64,000 nucleotides of DNA from JACVRW01 sp963728495 (GCA_963728495.1 CAVSKI010000009.1:310001-374000), one strand, 5' to 3'; numbered from the stretch's first letter, positions 8,351 to 17,348 are shown. Notes: a model not told the origin generated them from the letters alone. Numbers and translations: made by a program.

Positions 8351-9178
8351 ATGGCCCATACCGCTCGTGAGCGCGTGCTGTGGGGGATCGGGATCCTGGT
8401 GGTGCTGCTCTACGCGCTGATCCCGGTGGCCTGGATCACCTCGCTGTCGCTAAAGACGCCCACGGAGGTCAGCGACCGCAAGTTCTACTCAGGCTTCTCC
8501 TTCGACAACTACGACGTCATCTTCTCGGACGACACATTCATCGCCGCACTGATCAACTCGATCGGGATCGCGTCGATCGCCACCCTGATCTCGATCGTGC
8601 TGGCGGCGATGGCCGCCTACGCCACGTCGCGGCTGAACTTCACGGGCAAGACGCTGATCCTCTCGGGCGCCCTCGCCGTGGCGATGTTCCCCCCGATCTC
8701 GATCGTCGGCTCGCTGTTCGACATGTGGCGCGCAATCGGTCTCTACGACACATGGCTCGGCCTGATCATCCCCTACATGACCTTCACGCTGCCGCTGGCG
8801 ATCTACACGCTGTCGGCGTTCTTCCGAGAGATCCCGTGGGAGCTCGAGCAGGCGGCCCAGGTGGACGGCGCGACGCCCTTCCAGGCGTTTCGCAAGATCA
8901 TCGTGCCGCTGGCCGCGCCTGGGGTGTTCACGGCGGCCATCCTCGTCTTCATCTTCGCCTGGAACGACTTCATTTTCGCCAACACACTGACCTCGACCGA
9001 CAACGCTCGCACCGTGCCCGCGGCGCTGGCATTCTTCACCGGGGCCTCGCAGTTCGAGCAGCCGATCGGAGCCGTGTGCGCGGCGTCGGTCGTGGTAACC
9101 ATTCCCATCATCGTCATGGTCTTGATCTTCCAGCGCCGCATCGTCGCGGGCCTCACCGCAGGCGCGGTCAAGGGTTAG
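8351..9178 (+). CDS. Sugar ABC transporter permease, MalG/UgpE-like
   Basis: A 275-residue second CUT1 permease, with six predicted membrane helices beginning at VLWGIGILVVLLYALIPVAW. The EAA loop reads EQAAQVDGATPFQAFRKIIVP (near residue 175). The protein ends in the usual short positively charged tail (RRIVAGLTAGAVKG). There is no gap from the previous permease and 16 bp to the ATPase gene. Paired with the preceding gene it would form the translocation pore for the sugar delivered by the lipoprotein. Confidence 0.95.
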   Translation: MAHTARERVLWGIGILVVLLYALIPVAWITSLSLKTPTEVSDRKFYSGFSFDNYDVIFSDDTFIAALINSIGIASIATLISIVLAAMAAYATSRLNFTGKTLILSGALAVAMFPPISIVGSLFDMWRAIGLYDTWLGLIIPYMTFTLPLAIYTLSAFFREIPWELEQAAQVDGATPFQAFRKIIVPLAAPGVFTAAILVFIFAWNDFIFANTLTSTDNARTVPAALAFFTGASQFEQPIGAVCAASVVVTIPIIVMVLIFQRRIVAGLTAGAVKG

Positions 9179-9194
9179 GCACAGGAGGTTCACA

Positions 9195-10493
9195 ATGGCT
9201 CAGATAACCCTCGACAACATCACCAAGCGCTACCCGGACGGCTTCGAGGCTGTGAAGGACATGTCGCTGCAGATCGAGGACGGCGAGTTCGTGATCCTGG
9301 TTGGACCGTCGGGCTGCGGCAAGTCGACCGCCCTGCGCATGATCGCCGGGCTCGAGGACATCACCGAGGGCGAGCTACGCATCGGCGACAACGTGGTCAA
9401 CCAGAAGGCGCCGAAGGATCGCGACATCGCGATGGTGTTCCAGAACTATGCCCTCTACCCGCACATGACCGTGCGCGACAACATGGGCTTTGCGCTCAAG
9501 CTGCGCGGCGTCGACAAGAGCGAGATCGACGAGAAGGTGGGCGAGGCGGCCCGCATCCTCGACCTCGAGCAGCACCTCGACCGCCGGCCCGCCAACCTGT
9601 CCGGAGGCCAGCGGCAGCGCGTGGCCATGGGCCGCGCCATCGTGCGCGATCCCTCGGCCTTCCTGATGGACGAGCCACTCTCCAACCTCGACGCCAAGCT
9701 GCGCGTGCAGATGCGCACCGAGGTGTCGCGCATCCAGCAGCGGCTTGGCACCACGACGGTCTACGTGACCCACGACCAGACCGAGGCCATGACCCTCGGC
9801 GACCGGGTGGCGGTGATGCGCTCGGGCGAGCTGCAGCAGGTGGGCAGCCCGATGGATCTCTACAACGAGCCGGTCAACCTGTTCGTGGCCGGGTTCATCG
9901 GCTCCCCGGCGATGAACTTCATGCCCGCCACGGTGGAGGGCGACACGGTCAAGCTGCCGATCGGCGATGTCAGGCTGCCGCCTCACCTGCACAAGCGCCT
10001 CGAGGGCCACGAGGGCAAGCAGCTGATCGCCGGCGTGCGGCCGGAGAGCTTCGAGGCCGCCGAGCTCACGGGCGAGGCGCGCGACCGTGGCATGACCTTC
10101 AACGCGCACATCGACGTCGTCGAGTCGATGGGCTCCGAGCTGTACGCCCACTTCACCGTCGACTCCGACCAGAGCATCGAGTCGGCGGAGCTGCGTGAGC
10201 TGGCCGAGGACGCCGGCGGTGGCGAGGTCCCCAGCGCAGGCGAGGAGGGCCGCATCGTGGCTCGCCTCGATCCGGCCAGCAAGGTCACTGAGGGCGAGGA
10301 TGCCGAGCTGTGGGTGGACGCCACGCGCCTGATCCTGTTCGACCCCGACGACGGCCGCAACCTGACGACGGATAAGGAAGGTCCGGCAGCGACCGGCGGC
10401 CAGGAAGCGTCCGGGCGCGAGCCCGAGCCCAGCGCGTCCGGCGGCGACTCGGACGGCGAGGCCGCACCGGGAGCCACGGGCGGCACCCGCTAG
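9195..10493 (+). CDS. ugpC: Sugar ABC transporter ATPase, MalK/UgpC/MsmX-like
   Basis: A 432-residue ATPase that would power the importer encoded upstream. It has Walker A (GPSGCGKST), the Q-loop (VFQNYALYPHMTV), the signature LSGGQRQRVAMGRAI, Walker B (AFLMDEPLSNLDA) and the H-loop VTHDQTEAM, followed by the OB-fold regulatory domain of the MalK family (IGSPAMNFMPA onward). A perfect AGGAGG lies 6 bp before the ATG. Oddities are an acidic, Gly/Ser-rich tail of about 45 residues at the C-terminus and an insertion (ELAEDAGGGEVPSAGEEG) in the regulatory domain. The whole uptake operon is intact although the adjacent glucosidase is not. The symbol is by family resemblance. Confidence 0.93.
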   Translation: MAQITLDNITKRYPDGFEAVKDMSLQIEDGEFVILVGPSGCGKSTALRMIAGLEDITEGELRIGDNVVNQKAPKDRDIAMVFQNYALYPHMTVRDNMGFALKLRGVDKSEIDEKVGEAARILDLEQHLDRRPANLSGGQRQRVAMGRAIVRDPSAFLMDEPLSNLDAKLRVQMRTEVSRIQQRLGTTTVYVTHDQTEAMTLGDRVAVMRSGELQQVGSPMDLYNEPVNLFVAGFIGSPAMNFMPATVEGDTVKLPIGDVRLPPHLHKRLEGHEGKQLIAGVRPESFEAAELTGEARDRGMTFNAHIDVVESMGSELYAHFTVDSDQSIESAELRELAEDAGGGEVPSAGEEGRIVARLDPASKVTEGEDAELWVDATRLILFDPDDGRNLTTDKEGPAATGGQEASGREPEPSASGGDSDGEAAPGATGGTR

Positions 10494-10511
10494 CCCGTTC
10501 GAGGTCAGCAG

Positions 10512-10538
10512 CCCTCCCCGCACTCGCGGGCTCGAGGG
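10512..10538 (+). terminator. Hairpin after the sugar ABC operon
   Basis: CCCTC-CCCGC and GCGGG-CTC-GAGGG pair around the loop ACTC, 19 bp after the ATPase stop. This gives a GC stem of 5 bp plus an outer 5 bp separated by a small bulge. The following TCATATCTTC is moderately AT-rich. The position suits transcription termination of the importer operon. Confidence 0.5.
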
Positions 10539-10616
10539 TCATATCTTCGCCGCCCATGCCGATGACTATCGGTGAGGACTGCGGCTACGGCCGGCACATC
10601 GGAAAAGGAGATCGAC

Positions 10617-10901
10617 GTGAACGACTCTCAGGGCAGCACGGACGGCGGGATTCGCGACCAGGCTGTCGCCGCCGTAAAGCGCAAGCACGCGTTCAAGCAG
10701 ATGCTGGCGTCATATGTGATCGTCAACGCCTTCTTGATCGTGATCTGGGCGGTCAGCGGCGCCGGGTACTTCTGGCCCGTCTGGGTTCTGGGGGGCTGGG
10801 GCCTCGGCGTGGCGTTCACCGCCTATAAGGCGTACGGCCCCCGGGAGGCGATCACCGACGATGAGGTGGCGCATGAGATGACGCGCCTCCGCGGCACCTA
10901 G
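10617..10901 (+). CDS. 2TM domain-containing small membrane protein
   Basis: A 94-residue protein from GTG 10617, supported by AAGGAG six bases upstream. It has a basic N-terminal helix (AVAAVKRKHAFKQ), two closely spaced hydrophobic segments (SYVIVNAFLIVIWAV and FWPVWVLGGWGLGVAF) and a C-terminal acidic tail. This matches the '2TM' domain found in many actinobacteria, sometimes fused to histidine kinases but here alone. Its function is unknown. It stands between the sugar operon and a convergent ParB-like gene. Confidence 0.8.
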   Translation: MNDSQGSTDGGIRDQAVAAVKRKHAFKQMLASYVIVNAFLIVIWAVSGAGYFWPVWVLGGWGLGVAFTAYKAYGPREAITDDEVAHEMTRLRGT

Positions 10902-10933
10902 GCCGGCGTCAGCGCAGACAGAGCAGCTCTGCC

Positions 10934-11833
10934 CTACTTGAGCTCCTTGCGCAGCGTGCGCACCATCGTGTCCTCTTCTAGGCCGGGGGCCGCGAGGTCG
11001 CGCCGCACCGCTTCGATCACCTCGTCGTCCCATTCGTGGGTGCGCAGCAGCAGGTAGCGCAGATGCGCCACGCGCATGTAGGCCTCGGTGTCGCTCATTC
11101 CGCTCCGGATCAGCTCGGCTTCGCGCAGCATCTCGACGACGGGGCGGTACTCCTCGTCGTACCACTGCTCGGCGACCTCGGATCGGCTCAGCAGCTCGCC
11201 CCGGTCCTGGCTCACGCGGAAGCCCCACGCCTCGATCGCTTCCGCGAGCGCGGCGTAGCGCCACTCGTCGGAGAGCCTGATCTCTACTCGGGCGTCGGCC
11301 GGTAGCGGCACCCTCTCGAAGAACAGGCGCTGGTGGCTCTTGAGCGCAAGGTCGCTCAGCCGGATTTCGCGGCCCGCGCCGAGCTCGGTGACGATCTCGG
11401 TCACGTAGGCATCGATCACGCCGAATCCCAGCGCCCGGGCCACCGACACTCGGTGGTGGCCGTCCTTTACGAAGTGCAGCTCGCCGATCCGGTAGACGTC
11501 GATGGGCGGCATCTCCTGGCCCTTGCGCTGAGCGGTGTTGATCCGCTCCCACCGCGGGCGCACACGACCGGAGGTGGGACGGAAGCTGCGATCGAACTCG
11601 CGGCCACGGTCGACCGTCCCGACGATCGAGTCGAGGTCGATGGTCTGCAGCCCGAGCCGCTTCTCACCGCGCTGTCCCAGGGCCCGCACGACCTCCTCGA
11701 AAGGCAGGATGGCACTGAGGTCGCCCTCGCGGCGCAGCCGGGCCGCGATCTGGGAAAGCGCGCGCTTGCGCCGTGCCCGGCCGAAGTCGAATTGGGCGTC
11801 GGTCTGGGGGAGACCCGTGTCGCGCGGGGGCAT
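10934..11833 (-). CDS. ParB/sulfiredoxin-fold domain protein
   Basis: A 299-residue soluble protein. The central motif LHFVKDGHHRVSVARALG (about residues 119-136) is the ParB-N/sulfiredoxin nucleotide-binding signature (DGHHR). It is flanked by PPIDVYRIGE, as in ParB-like nucleases and CTP-binding ParB domains. The N-terminal 100 residues are basic and helical, and the C-terminal half is helical and charged with no recognisable helix-turn-helix, so chromosome segregation is unlikely. No parA or parS context exists. The role is unknown: nucleotide hydrolysis or DNA-related enzymology is possible. It has the same orientation as the M24 peptidase gene 17 bp upstream. Confidence 0.7.
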   Translation of the reverse strand: MPPRDTGLPQTDAQFDFGRARRKRALSQIAARLRREGDLSAILPFEEVVRALGQRGEKRLGLQTIDLDSIVGTVDRGREFDRSFRPTSGRVRPRWERINTAQRKGQEMPPIDVYRIGELHFVKDGHHRVSVARALGFGVIDAYVTEIVTELGAGREIRLSDLALKSHQRLFFERVPLPADARVEIRLSDEWRYAALAEAIEAWGFRVSQDRGELLSRSEVAEQWYDEEYRPVVEMLREAELIRSGMSDTEAYMRVAHLRYLLLRTHEWDDEVIEAVRRDLAAPGLEEDTMVRTLRKELK

Positions 11834-11850
11834 GGATTGAAGTTAGCGCG

Positions 11851-12999
11851 CTAAGGGAGGAGCTCGTATGGAAATTTGGTCATGACCTCGCAGCCGTTCT
11901 CGGTCACGAGCACCAGGTCCTCGAGGCGCACGCCCCCGTAGCCCTTGCGGTAGCAGCCGGGTTCAACCGCGACCACGTCGCCCGGCACCAGCTCGTCCGT
12001 GCCGATGAGCCCGAGCGCCGGCTCCTCGTGGACCTCGAGCCCGACACCGTGTCCAAGCGAGTGAAAGAAGCCGTCGCTGAGCGGTTCGCCCTTCGGCTTG
12101 GTGCGCTGGGTGGGCTCACCGGCCTCCTCGAAGACGTCGCAGGCCGTGTCGAAGAGCTCACGGCCGGTCACGCCGGGGCGCGTTGCCTCCAGCACGCCCG
12201 CGAGCGCGCCGTGGCTGAGCTCATGCCACCGGCTCACGTCCGGCGCCGGTCCGCCCCCCGCGACGAACGTCCGCGTCATGTCCGCCCAGCAGCCGCTGCG
12301 CTCGTCCCGCGGCCACAGGTCGATGATGATCGGCGTCCCGGGCGGCAGCGGCCCCGAGCCCTGCTCGTGGCCGGTGGCCCCGGCGGCACCGGCGGCGATG
12401 ATGATGTCCTCGTCCGTGGGAGCGCCATGCCGGGCACAGACCTCCCGGATGCGCGCCCGTACCCGCTCAGAGGTGAGCGGCTGATCGTCCAGCGTGAGCG
12501 TCCCGTCCGCCACGCCGGCCAAGCGCAGCATCTCCGCCGCAGCCGCCATGCCGGCGTCGGCGGCGGCCTGTGCGCGACGGATGCCCTCCAGCTCAGCCTC
12601 GCTCTTGCGGCGGCGCCGCCCGACGAACACGGACTCGTCGGGCACCACCTCGATCCCTTCCGCTCTCAGCCGGTCGGCAACCGCCACCGCCAGAGCGCCG
12701 GGAACCACGAGCCGCCGCGCGCCCAGCTCCCGTGCGGCCAGCAGGCACAGCTCGGTGTCGATCTCGTGCCGGCGCAACCCGCGGGCGATCAGCTCGTCGA
12801 GCCCGAGCGAGTAGGGGTCGATCACCTCCGCGTCCGGCGCTGCCCGCTTGACCCGATCGGCCTCCATCGACGCGATCACCACCACCCGCCGGCCCGACAC
12901 CTCGAAGTAGGAGAAGGGGTCGATGATGCCCAGTGGCAGCTCGTGGCGCAGGGCCGCCGAGCTGTGAGTGTCGCCGTGGATGAGGACGTCCGCAGCCAT
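11851..12999 (-). CDS. M24-family aminopeptidase (Xaa-Pro peptidase-like)
   Basis: A 382-residue 'pita-bread' metallopeptidase. The five metal ligands are all visible: Asp in IIIDLWP, Asp in CWADMTRTF, His in HSLGHGVGLEVHE, Glu in AVEPGCY and Glu in VRLEDLVLVT. The N-terminal half (residues 1-160) is the creatinase/prolidase-type domain. ATG 12999 is chosen; the frame remains open further upstream but overlaps the preceding gene, whose stop is at 13005, five bases away. The family cleaves Xaa-Pro dipeptides or N-terminal Xaa-Pro bonds; exact substrate unknown. Likely transcribed together with the lytic-transglycosylase-like gene. Confidence 0.9.
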   Translation of the reverse strand: MAADVLIHGDTHSSAALRHELPLGIIDPFSYFEVSGRRVVVIASMEADRVKRAAPDAEVIDPYSLGLDELIARGLRRHEIDTELCLLAARELGARRLVVPGALAVAVADRLRAEGIEVVPDESVFVGRRRRKSEAELEGIRRAQAAADAGMAAAAEMLRLAGVADGTLTLDDQPLTSERVRARIREVCARHGAPTDEDIIIAAGAAGATGHEQGSGPLPPGTPIIIDLWPRDERSGCWADMTRTFVAGGGPAPDVSRWHELSHGALAGVLEATRPGVTGRELFDTACDVFEEAGEPTQRTKPKGEPLSDGFFHSLGHGVGLEVHEEPALGLIGTDELVPGDVVAVEPGCYRKGYGGVRLEDLVLVTENGCEVMTKFPYELLP

Positions 13000-13004
13000 C
13001 CGGG

Positions 13005-13862
13005 CTACCGCAGCAGGGTGATTCGCCGCCGTACACGCGTGGCGTTGCCCGACTCGTCCACTGCTGTGATCGTCACCACCAGCCGCGCCCCGCGCGCTGC
13101 CCGGGCGGGAAGGGTGAGCGTGAGTGGCTTCTCCTCGACGGTCACGGCAGCAGCTCTCGTCACGCGCCGGCGCGGCTCGGCCTGTGCTCCTGCCATGCAG
13201 GCTTCCATCGGGCATCGCACCTTCAGCGTGATGGCGTCGCGCTGCCGGCGCGCGGCTCGCACCCGCAGCACCGGAGCCTGGGCGTCGGGAGTGTGGTCGT
13301 CGGGCCGGCAGGAGCGATTGAGCAGGGCATCGGCATCGTCGTAGTAGGGCTGGTAGCCGTCACGGTTCTCCGGCGCCGGGCGCTCCACGTCGGCGATCCA
13401 CCGCCCGTATCCCTCCGAGTCGTCGGCGAAGTCCTCGTCGCCCTCGGCGATCGCCCTCTGGCGAACGGCCACGGCGGTGTCGGCGAACCACCGCAGCTGC
13501 AGCTCGGGATTCTTGGGAAAGCCCCGGTAAGGGCCGGCGTTGAGCGACCTGTGCATGCCGAAGAAACCGAAGAACGAGCCACCGGGGTGACGCAGGTTGC
13601 GCAGCCCCGACTCGGCCAGGCCGGCCATGACCGGCAGCTCCTGGGGCAGGTCGCGCACGGTGGCTCCGCGGGCCATCCAGAGGGCGATCGCCTTCTGATC
13701 GGCGTCGTCACCCGGGTAGGCCGCGGGGCAGGGGTCGCCCGGTCCGGGCACCGGCGTGCCGCCGCTCTGGGCTGACGAGGTGGGGGCGAGGATCGCGGGC
13801 AGCGCGAGGACCGCAGCGACCATCCATGGTCGAAATCGCACGCTGGAGATCCTGGCACACAC
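13005..13862 (-). CDS. Secreted lytic-transglycosylase-like protein
   Basis: A 285-residue exported protein. An N-terminal signal peptide (VAAVLALPAILAPTSSAQS) precedes a domain with AIALWMARGATVRDLPQELPVMAGLAESGLRNL, in which the Glu of AESGL sits where lysozyme-like transglycosylases have their catalytic Glu. It is followed by FGMHRSLN and PELQLRWFADTA. This combination recurs in Thermoleophilia secreted lysozyme-fold proteins. The C-terminal ~100 residues (from PVLRVRAARRQRDAITL) resemble an Ig-like beta domain. Start uncertain: GTG 13862, GTG 13841 and ATG 13823 are all possible. Peptidoglycan cleavage is an inference. Confidence 0.6.
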   Translation of the reverse strand: MCARISSVRFRPWMVAAVLALPAILAPTSSAQSGGTPVPGPGDPCPAAYPGDDADQKAIALWMARGATVRDLPQELPVMAGLAESGLRNLRHPGGSFFGFFGMHRSLNAGPYRGFPKNPELQLRWFADTAVAVRQRAIAEGDEDFADDSEGYGRWIADVERPAPENRDGYQPYYDDADALLNRSCRPDDHTPDAQAPVLRVRAARRQRDAITLKVRCPMEACMAGAQAEPRRRVTRAAAVTVEEKPLTLTLPARAARGARLVVTITAVDESGNATRVRRRITLLR

Positions 13863-13876
13863 CCCTTCGACCGGGC

Positions 13877-14728
13877 TCAGCCGACAACCAGCGAGAAGGC
13901 ATCCGCCTGGCCGCGAAACCGCGCCGTGCCGGCTCCGACCAGCTCGCCGTCGACGTTGAATTCGGTGAGCCCGCGTACATGCACGGCGGCGCTGGCGCAG
14001 CGAGCATGCCTCCCTCGCGGGTGCCGGCCGAGGCTGCCGCTGCGCAGCCGATATGCCAGCGCCACCAGGCCGGGACGCGGCCCCGCCTCGACGGCGATCA
14101 CGTCGAGCTCTCCGTCGTGCGGGTCGGCCTCGTCGATGCGCGAGCCGGCGCCGAAGGCCCCCGACGCGGCCACAGTCACCTGCCAGGCGTCGCCCTCGAA
14201 CAGGGGGCTCTCGTCACACGAGACTTCGACGCTCACGGCCTTGGCGGTGATTCCCGCGAGCAGCGCGCCGGCCGCGTAGCCGAGCGGGCCCAGCGGCTTC
14301 TTCCAGGCCCTGGCCGTTCGGGCGGCCGGCCCCGGGAGCCCGGCGCTGGCCACGTTCACGAACGGACGCTCGTCCATCCAGCCCAATTCGAGCTGCCTCA
14401 CCTCCGTACCGAGCGCGGCCAGCCGCGCGGCCGGACCCATCTGCGGCGGAATGCCCATCCGGCGAGCGAAGTCGTTCGCCGTGCCCGCGGGCAGCACAGC
14501 CAACGGCGTTTCGGCCCGGCCGGCCGCGGCGGCGACCGGCGCGATCGAGCCGTCACCTCCGGCCACCACCAGGCGGTCGGCCCCTGCTGCCACGGCACGG
14601 TCGAGTTGATCGATCGTGAACGGCTCCACCTCGGCTCCAAAGGTCCGCAGCCACTCTGTGCACCGATCGGGATCGCTATTGCCCGACGCCGCGTTGGCCA
14701 CGAGCGCCACCCGCAGCGCGCTGCTCAC
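13877..14728 (-). CDS. Diacylglycerol kinase-like lipid kinase (YegS/DagK family)
   Basis: A 283-residue lipid kinase of the DagK/YegS/sphingosine-kinase family, which phosphorylates diacylglycerol or related lipids at the inner membrane face. Visible motifs are VANAASG near the start, the nucleotide-binding VVAGGDGSIAPVAAA and LPAGTANDFARRMGIP, plus DPHDGELDVIAVEA in the C-terminal beta-sandwich. GTG 14728 is preferred (GAGGA upstream); GTG 14761 is possible. It diverges from the hydroxyacid dehydrogenase. It is one of three kinases of this family in the window; the others sit in the 50-57 kb island. Confidence 0.88.
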   Translation of the reverse strand: MSSALRVALVANAASGNSDPDRCTEWLRTFGAEVEPFTIDQLDRAVAAGADRLVVAGGDGSIAPVAAAAGRAETPLAVLPAGTANDFARRMGIPPQMGPAARLAALGTEVRQLELGWMDERPFVNVASAGLPGPAARTARAWKKPLGPLGYAAGALLAGITAKAVSVEVSCDESPLFEGDAWQVTVAASGAFGAGSRIDEADPHDGELDVIAVEAGPRPGLVALAYRLRSGSLGRHPRGRHARCASAAVHVRGLTEFNVDGELVGAGTARFRGQADAFSLVVG

Positions 14729-14789
14729 CGAAGCGTCCTCGATACCCGCCGTGCGTTCCACAGTGCCCGGACGCTAGCGTTCATGCGAC

Positions 14790-15710
14790 ATGGCCCGCGT
14801 CTTTGTCACCCGCCGCCTGCCCGGCTCCGCGCTCGACCGCCTCTCCGCCGAACACGACGTGGAGGTATGGCCCGAGCAGTTGCCGCCGGGGCGGGAGGAG
14901 CTGCTCGCCCGCGCCCCCGAGCTCGAGGGCCTGCTTTCGCTGCTGACGGACCCGGTGGACGCCGAGTTGATCGACGCGGCGCCGGCGTTGCGTGCGATCT
15001 CCAACTACGCGGTCGGCACCGACAACGTCGACCTTGACGCCGCGAGCGAGCGGGGCATCCCGGTCGGCAACACACCCGAGGTGCTGACCGAGTCCACCGC
15101 CGACCTGGCGCTCGCGCTGATCCTCGCCGTCTCGCGACGCCTGGTGGAGGGTGACGCCTACGTGCGCCGCGGCGACTGGCACACCTGGGAGCCGGAGCTG
15201 CTGCTCGGGCGCGACCTGCACGGGGCCACGGTGGGCATCGTCGGCCGGGGGCGTATCGGCCAGGCTGTAGGGCGGCGCCTGGAGGGCTTTGGATGCGAGC
15301 TGCTGTACACGGACGTGGGGGTCGGCGTGTCCCTGGAGGAGCTGCTCGAGCGCTCGGACTTCGTGACGCTCCACTGTCCACTCACCCCCGACACCCGCGG
15401 GCTGATCGACGACGAGGCGCTGGGGCGCATGAAGGCGACTGCCTACCTGGTCAACACCTCGCGCGGCCCCGTGGTGGACACCGAGGCCCTTTCCCGCGCC
15501 CTACACGACCGCGAGATCGCCGGCGCCGCCCTCGACGTGACCGACCCCGAGCCGCTGCCCGGCGACCATCCGCTGCTGGAGGCGCCGGGGCTGCTGGTGT
15601 TGCCTCACATCGCCTCCGCCACCCACGCCACCCGTGAGCAAATGGCCGAGATGGCCGTGGACAACCTGCTGGCCGGCTTGGCGGGCGAGCCCATGCCCAA
15701 CCAGGCTTAG
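14790..15710 (+). CDS. D-2-hydroxyacid dehydrogenase (glyoxylate/hydroxypyruvate reductase type)
   Basis: A 306-residue NAD(P)-dependent D-isomer 2-hydroxyacid dehydrogenase. The N-terminal substrate domain carries the family pattern SNYAVGTDNVD, and the Rossmann motif is VGIVGRGRIGQAVGRRL. The catalytic triad is apparent as Arg in LVNTSRGPVVD, Glu in DVTDPEPLPGDHP and His in LPHIASATHATR. The last pattern is typical of glyoxylate reductase/D-glycerate dehydrogenase. Complete, normal length, cytosolic. Neighbours give no pathway context. Confidence 0.9.
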   Translation: MARVFVTRRLPGSALDRLSAEHDVEVWPEQLPPGREELLARAPELEGLLSLLTDPVDAELIDAAPALRAISNYAVGTDNVDLDAASERGIPVGNTPEVLTESTADLALALILAVSRRLVEGDAYVRRGDWHTWEPELLLGRDLHGATVGIVGRGRIGQAVGRRLEGFGCELLYTDVGVGVSLEELLERSDFVTLHCPLTPDTRGLIDDEALGRMKATAYLVNTSRGPVVDTEALSRALHDREIAGAALDVTDPEPLPGDHPLLEAPGLLVLPHIASATHATREQMAEMAVDNLLAGLAGEPMPNQA

Positions 15711-15743
15711 TGCTCCTCAGCGTTCCGGCCAGAATTGCCTCGT

Positions 15744-16100
15744 TCAGCCTTTCGGCGAAAGTGGTGTCGGGTGCCGGGGCTCATAGAGCCCGAGCTCTCC
15801 ACCCCCGGGCAGCTTCATTGCTGTCAAGAAGCCAAACCCCTCGTCGGTGATCGGCCGGGCGAACTCGACCCCTCTGCCCGTAAGCTCGTCAACCGTGGCC
15901 TCGAGGTCGTCGCACATGAGGTAGAGCTCATGGTGACCGGCGTCATCGGTGGGGTGTGCCGCAAGCTCGGCGGGCGGTAGGGCGAAGATCCGCCATCCGC
16001 CGCCGGCGTCAATCGACGAGAACTCGAGCACATCTCGTAGGAAGGCGCGGAGGCCTTCTGCGTCCTTGCTGAAGATCACCGCATGGACTCCACTGATCAT
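15744..16100 (-). CDS. VOC-family (glyoxalase/bleomycin resistance-like) protein
   Basis: A 118-residue single-domain VOC protein. It shows MISGVHAVIFSKDAEGLRAF, an internal repeat with HHELYLMCDDLEAT and ELTGRGVEFARPIT, and the closing strand GGGELGLYEPRHP, which supplies the usual metal Glu. ATG 16100 is chosen over upstream in-frame codons because it gives the canonical beta-strand start and follows GAGGTGGCGG. These proteins dimerise around a metal site; the substrate is unknown. Confidence 0.85.
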   Translation of the reverse strand: MISGVHAVIFSKDAEGLRAFLRDVLEFSSIDAGGGWRIFALPPAELAAHPTDDAGHHELYLMCDDLEATVDELTGRGVEFARPITDEGFGFLTAMKLPGGGELGLYEPRHPTPLSPKG

Positions 16101-16136
16101 CCGCCACCTCCACCATGCCTGTCGCCTCACAGTTTC

Positions 16137-16598
16137 CTAGTCCCCCAAGACCTTGATGATCAGCCGCTTGTCGCGCCGGCCGTCGAACTCCACGTAGAAG
16201 ATCGCCTGCCACGGGCCCAGGTCGAGGCGCCCTTCGGTCACGGGCACGATGACCTGGTGATGCATCAGCAGGTTCTTGAGGTGCGCGTCCCCGTTGTCCT
16301 CGCCGCCGCGGTGATGGCGGTAGTCACCGGGCTGCGGCCACAGTGCCGAGGCGGTGGCATTGATCGGCTGCTTCCAGGTTGGAGGCGCGAGCTTGTCGAG
16401 CCACTCCATGGCATCCTCCTGGATGCCCGGCTCGTCGTCGTTCACCCAAACGCCGGCGGTGATGTGCATCGCCGAGACGAGCGCCATGCCCTCCGCGATC
16501 TCCGAGTCGTCCACGGCGCGCTGCACGTCATCGGTGATGCGAACGAACTCGCGTCGCTCGCCTGTGTTGAACGTCATGTACCGGGTATGCGATTTCAT
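16137..16598 (-). CDS. YjbQ-family protein (UPF0047, secondary thiamine-phosphate synthase-like)
   Basis: A 153-residue YjbQ/UPF0047 protein with the conserved order FVRITDDVQRAV, VSAMHITAGVWVNDDEPG, HHRGGEDNGDAHLKNLL and LGPWQAIFYVEFDG. The His/Glu/Asp cluster marks the family metal site. ATG 16598 (MKSHTRYMTFNTGERREF) matches the usual N-terminus; ATG 16577 is internal. Family members have weak thiamine-phosphate synthase activity in E. coli, but their true role is unsettled. The start is only eight bases from the proposed start of the divergent SDR gene. Confidence 0.88.
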   Translation of the reverse strand: MKSHTRYMTFNTGERREFVRITDDVQRAVDDSEIAEGMALVSAMHITAGVWVNDDEPGIQEDAMEWLDKLAPPTWKQPINATASALWPQPGDYRHHRGGEDNGDAHLKNLLMHHQVIVPVTEGRLDLGPWQAIFYVEFDGRRDKRLIIKVLGD

Positions 16599-16605
16599 TC
16601 GGGCG

Positions 16606-17346
16606 GTGAACCTCGATCTCGAAGGAAAGGTCTGCGTGGTCACGGGTGGCACGCGCGGGATCGGCGCGGCCACGGCACGCATGCTCGCGCAAGACGGCGC
16701 GCGCGTGCTGACGGTGGCCCGCCACGGGGCCGATCTCGAACTCGACGTGACGGCCGCCGATGCCGCGGAGCGCGTGCTCGACGCGTGCCCTGAGACGCCG
16801 TGGGCGCTCGTCAACGGGGCCGGTTTGAGCCGGGCGCGCCCGATGGATGAGCTGACCGACGCCGACTGGCAGGCCCAGTGGGATCTCCACGTGATGGCCT
16901 CGATGCGCCTCATGCGCGCCATCGCTCCGCGGATGGCGCAGGCGGGCGGAGGCCGCATCGTGAACATCAGCTCCTCGTCGGGCAAGCGACCGTCCTCCAA
17001 CCTCGACGCGTCCTACTCGGTGACCAAGGCGGCCCAGCTTTCGCTCAGCCGCGTGTTCGCCGACCTCTGGGCGGGGCAGGGCGTGCTCGTCAACGCCGTG
17101 GCGCCGGGTCCAGTCGAGGACGAGCTGTGGACCGAGCCGGGCGGGCTCGCCGATCAGATCGCGGCGCGTCAGGGCACGGACCGCGACCAGGTGCTCGAGG
17201 CGACTCGCTCGAAGCTGCCCGTGGGTCGCATGGGCACGTCGGAGGAGATCGCCGCCGCGGTCGTCTTCCTGTGCTCGGGGCGTGCGTCGAATGTGAGCGG
17301 AGCGAGCTGGTCGGTCGACGGCGGCTCGATCCCGGTTAACTTCTGA
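16606..17346 (+). CDS. SDR-family NAD(P)-dependent oxidoreductase
   Basis: A 246-residue classical short-chain dehydrogenase. Visible are the nucleotide motif VVTGGTRGIGAATA, NG in VNGAGLS, the catalytic Ser region VNISSSSGKRPSS, Tyr-x-x-x-Lys in SYSVTKAAQLSLSR, and the C-terminal SGRASNVSGASWSVDGGS. The family reduces or oxidises carbonyl/alcohol pairs such as 3-oxoacyl thioesters; the substrate is not evident. GTG 16606 is chosen as it begins the usual VNLDLEGKV; an ATG at 16576 would overlap the divergent yjbQ. The GT4 gene follows after 2 bp, so the two are probably co-expressed. Confidence 0.9.
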   Translation: MNLDLEGKVCVVTGGTRGIGAATARMLAQDGARVLTVARHGADLELDVTAADAAERVLDACPETPWALVNGAGLSRARPMDELTDADWQAQWDLHVMASMRLMRAIAPRMAQAGGGRIVNISSSSGKRPSSNLDASYSVTKAAQLSLSRVFADLWAGQGVLVNAVAPGPVEDELWTEPGGLADQIAARQGTDRDQVLEATRSKLPVGRMGTSEEIAAAVVFLCSGRASNVSGASWSVDGGSIPVNF

Positions 17347-17348
17347 CG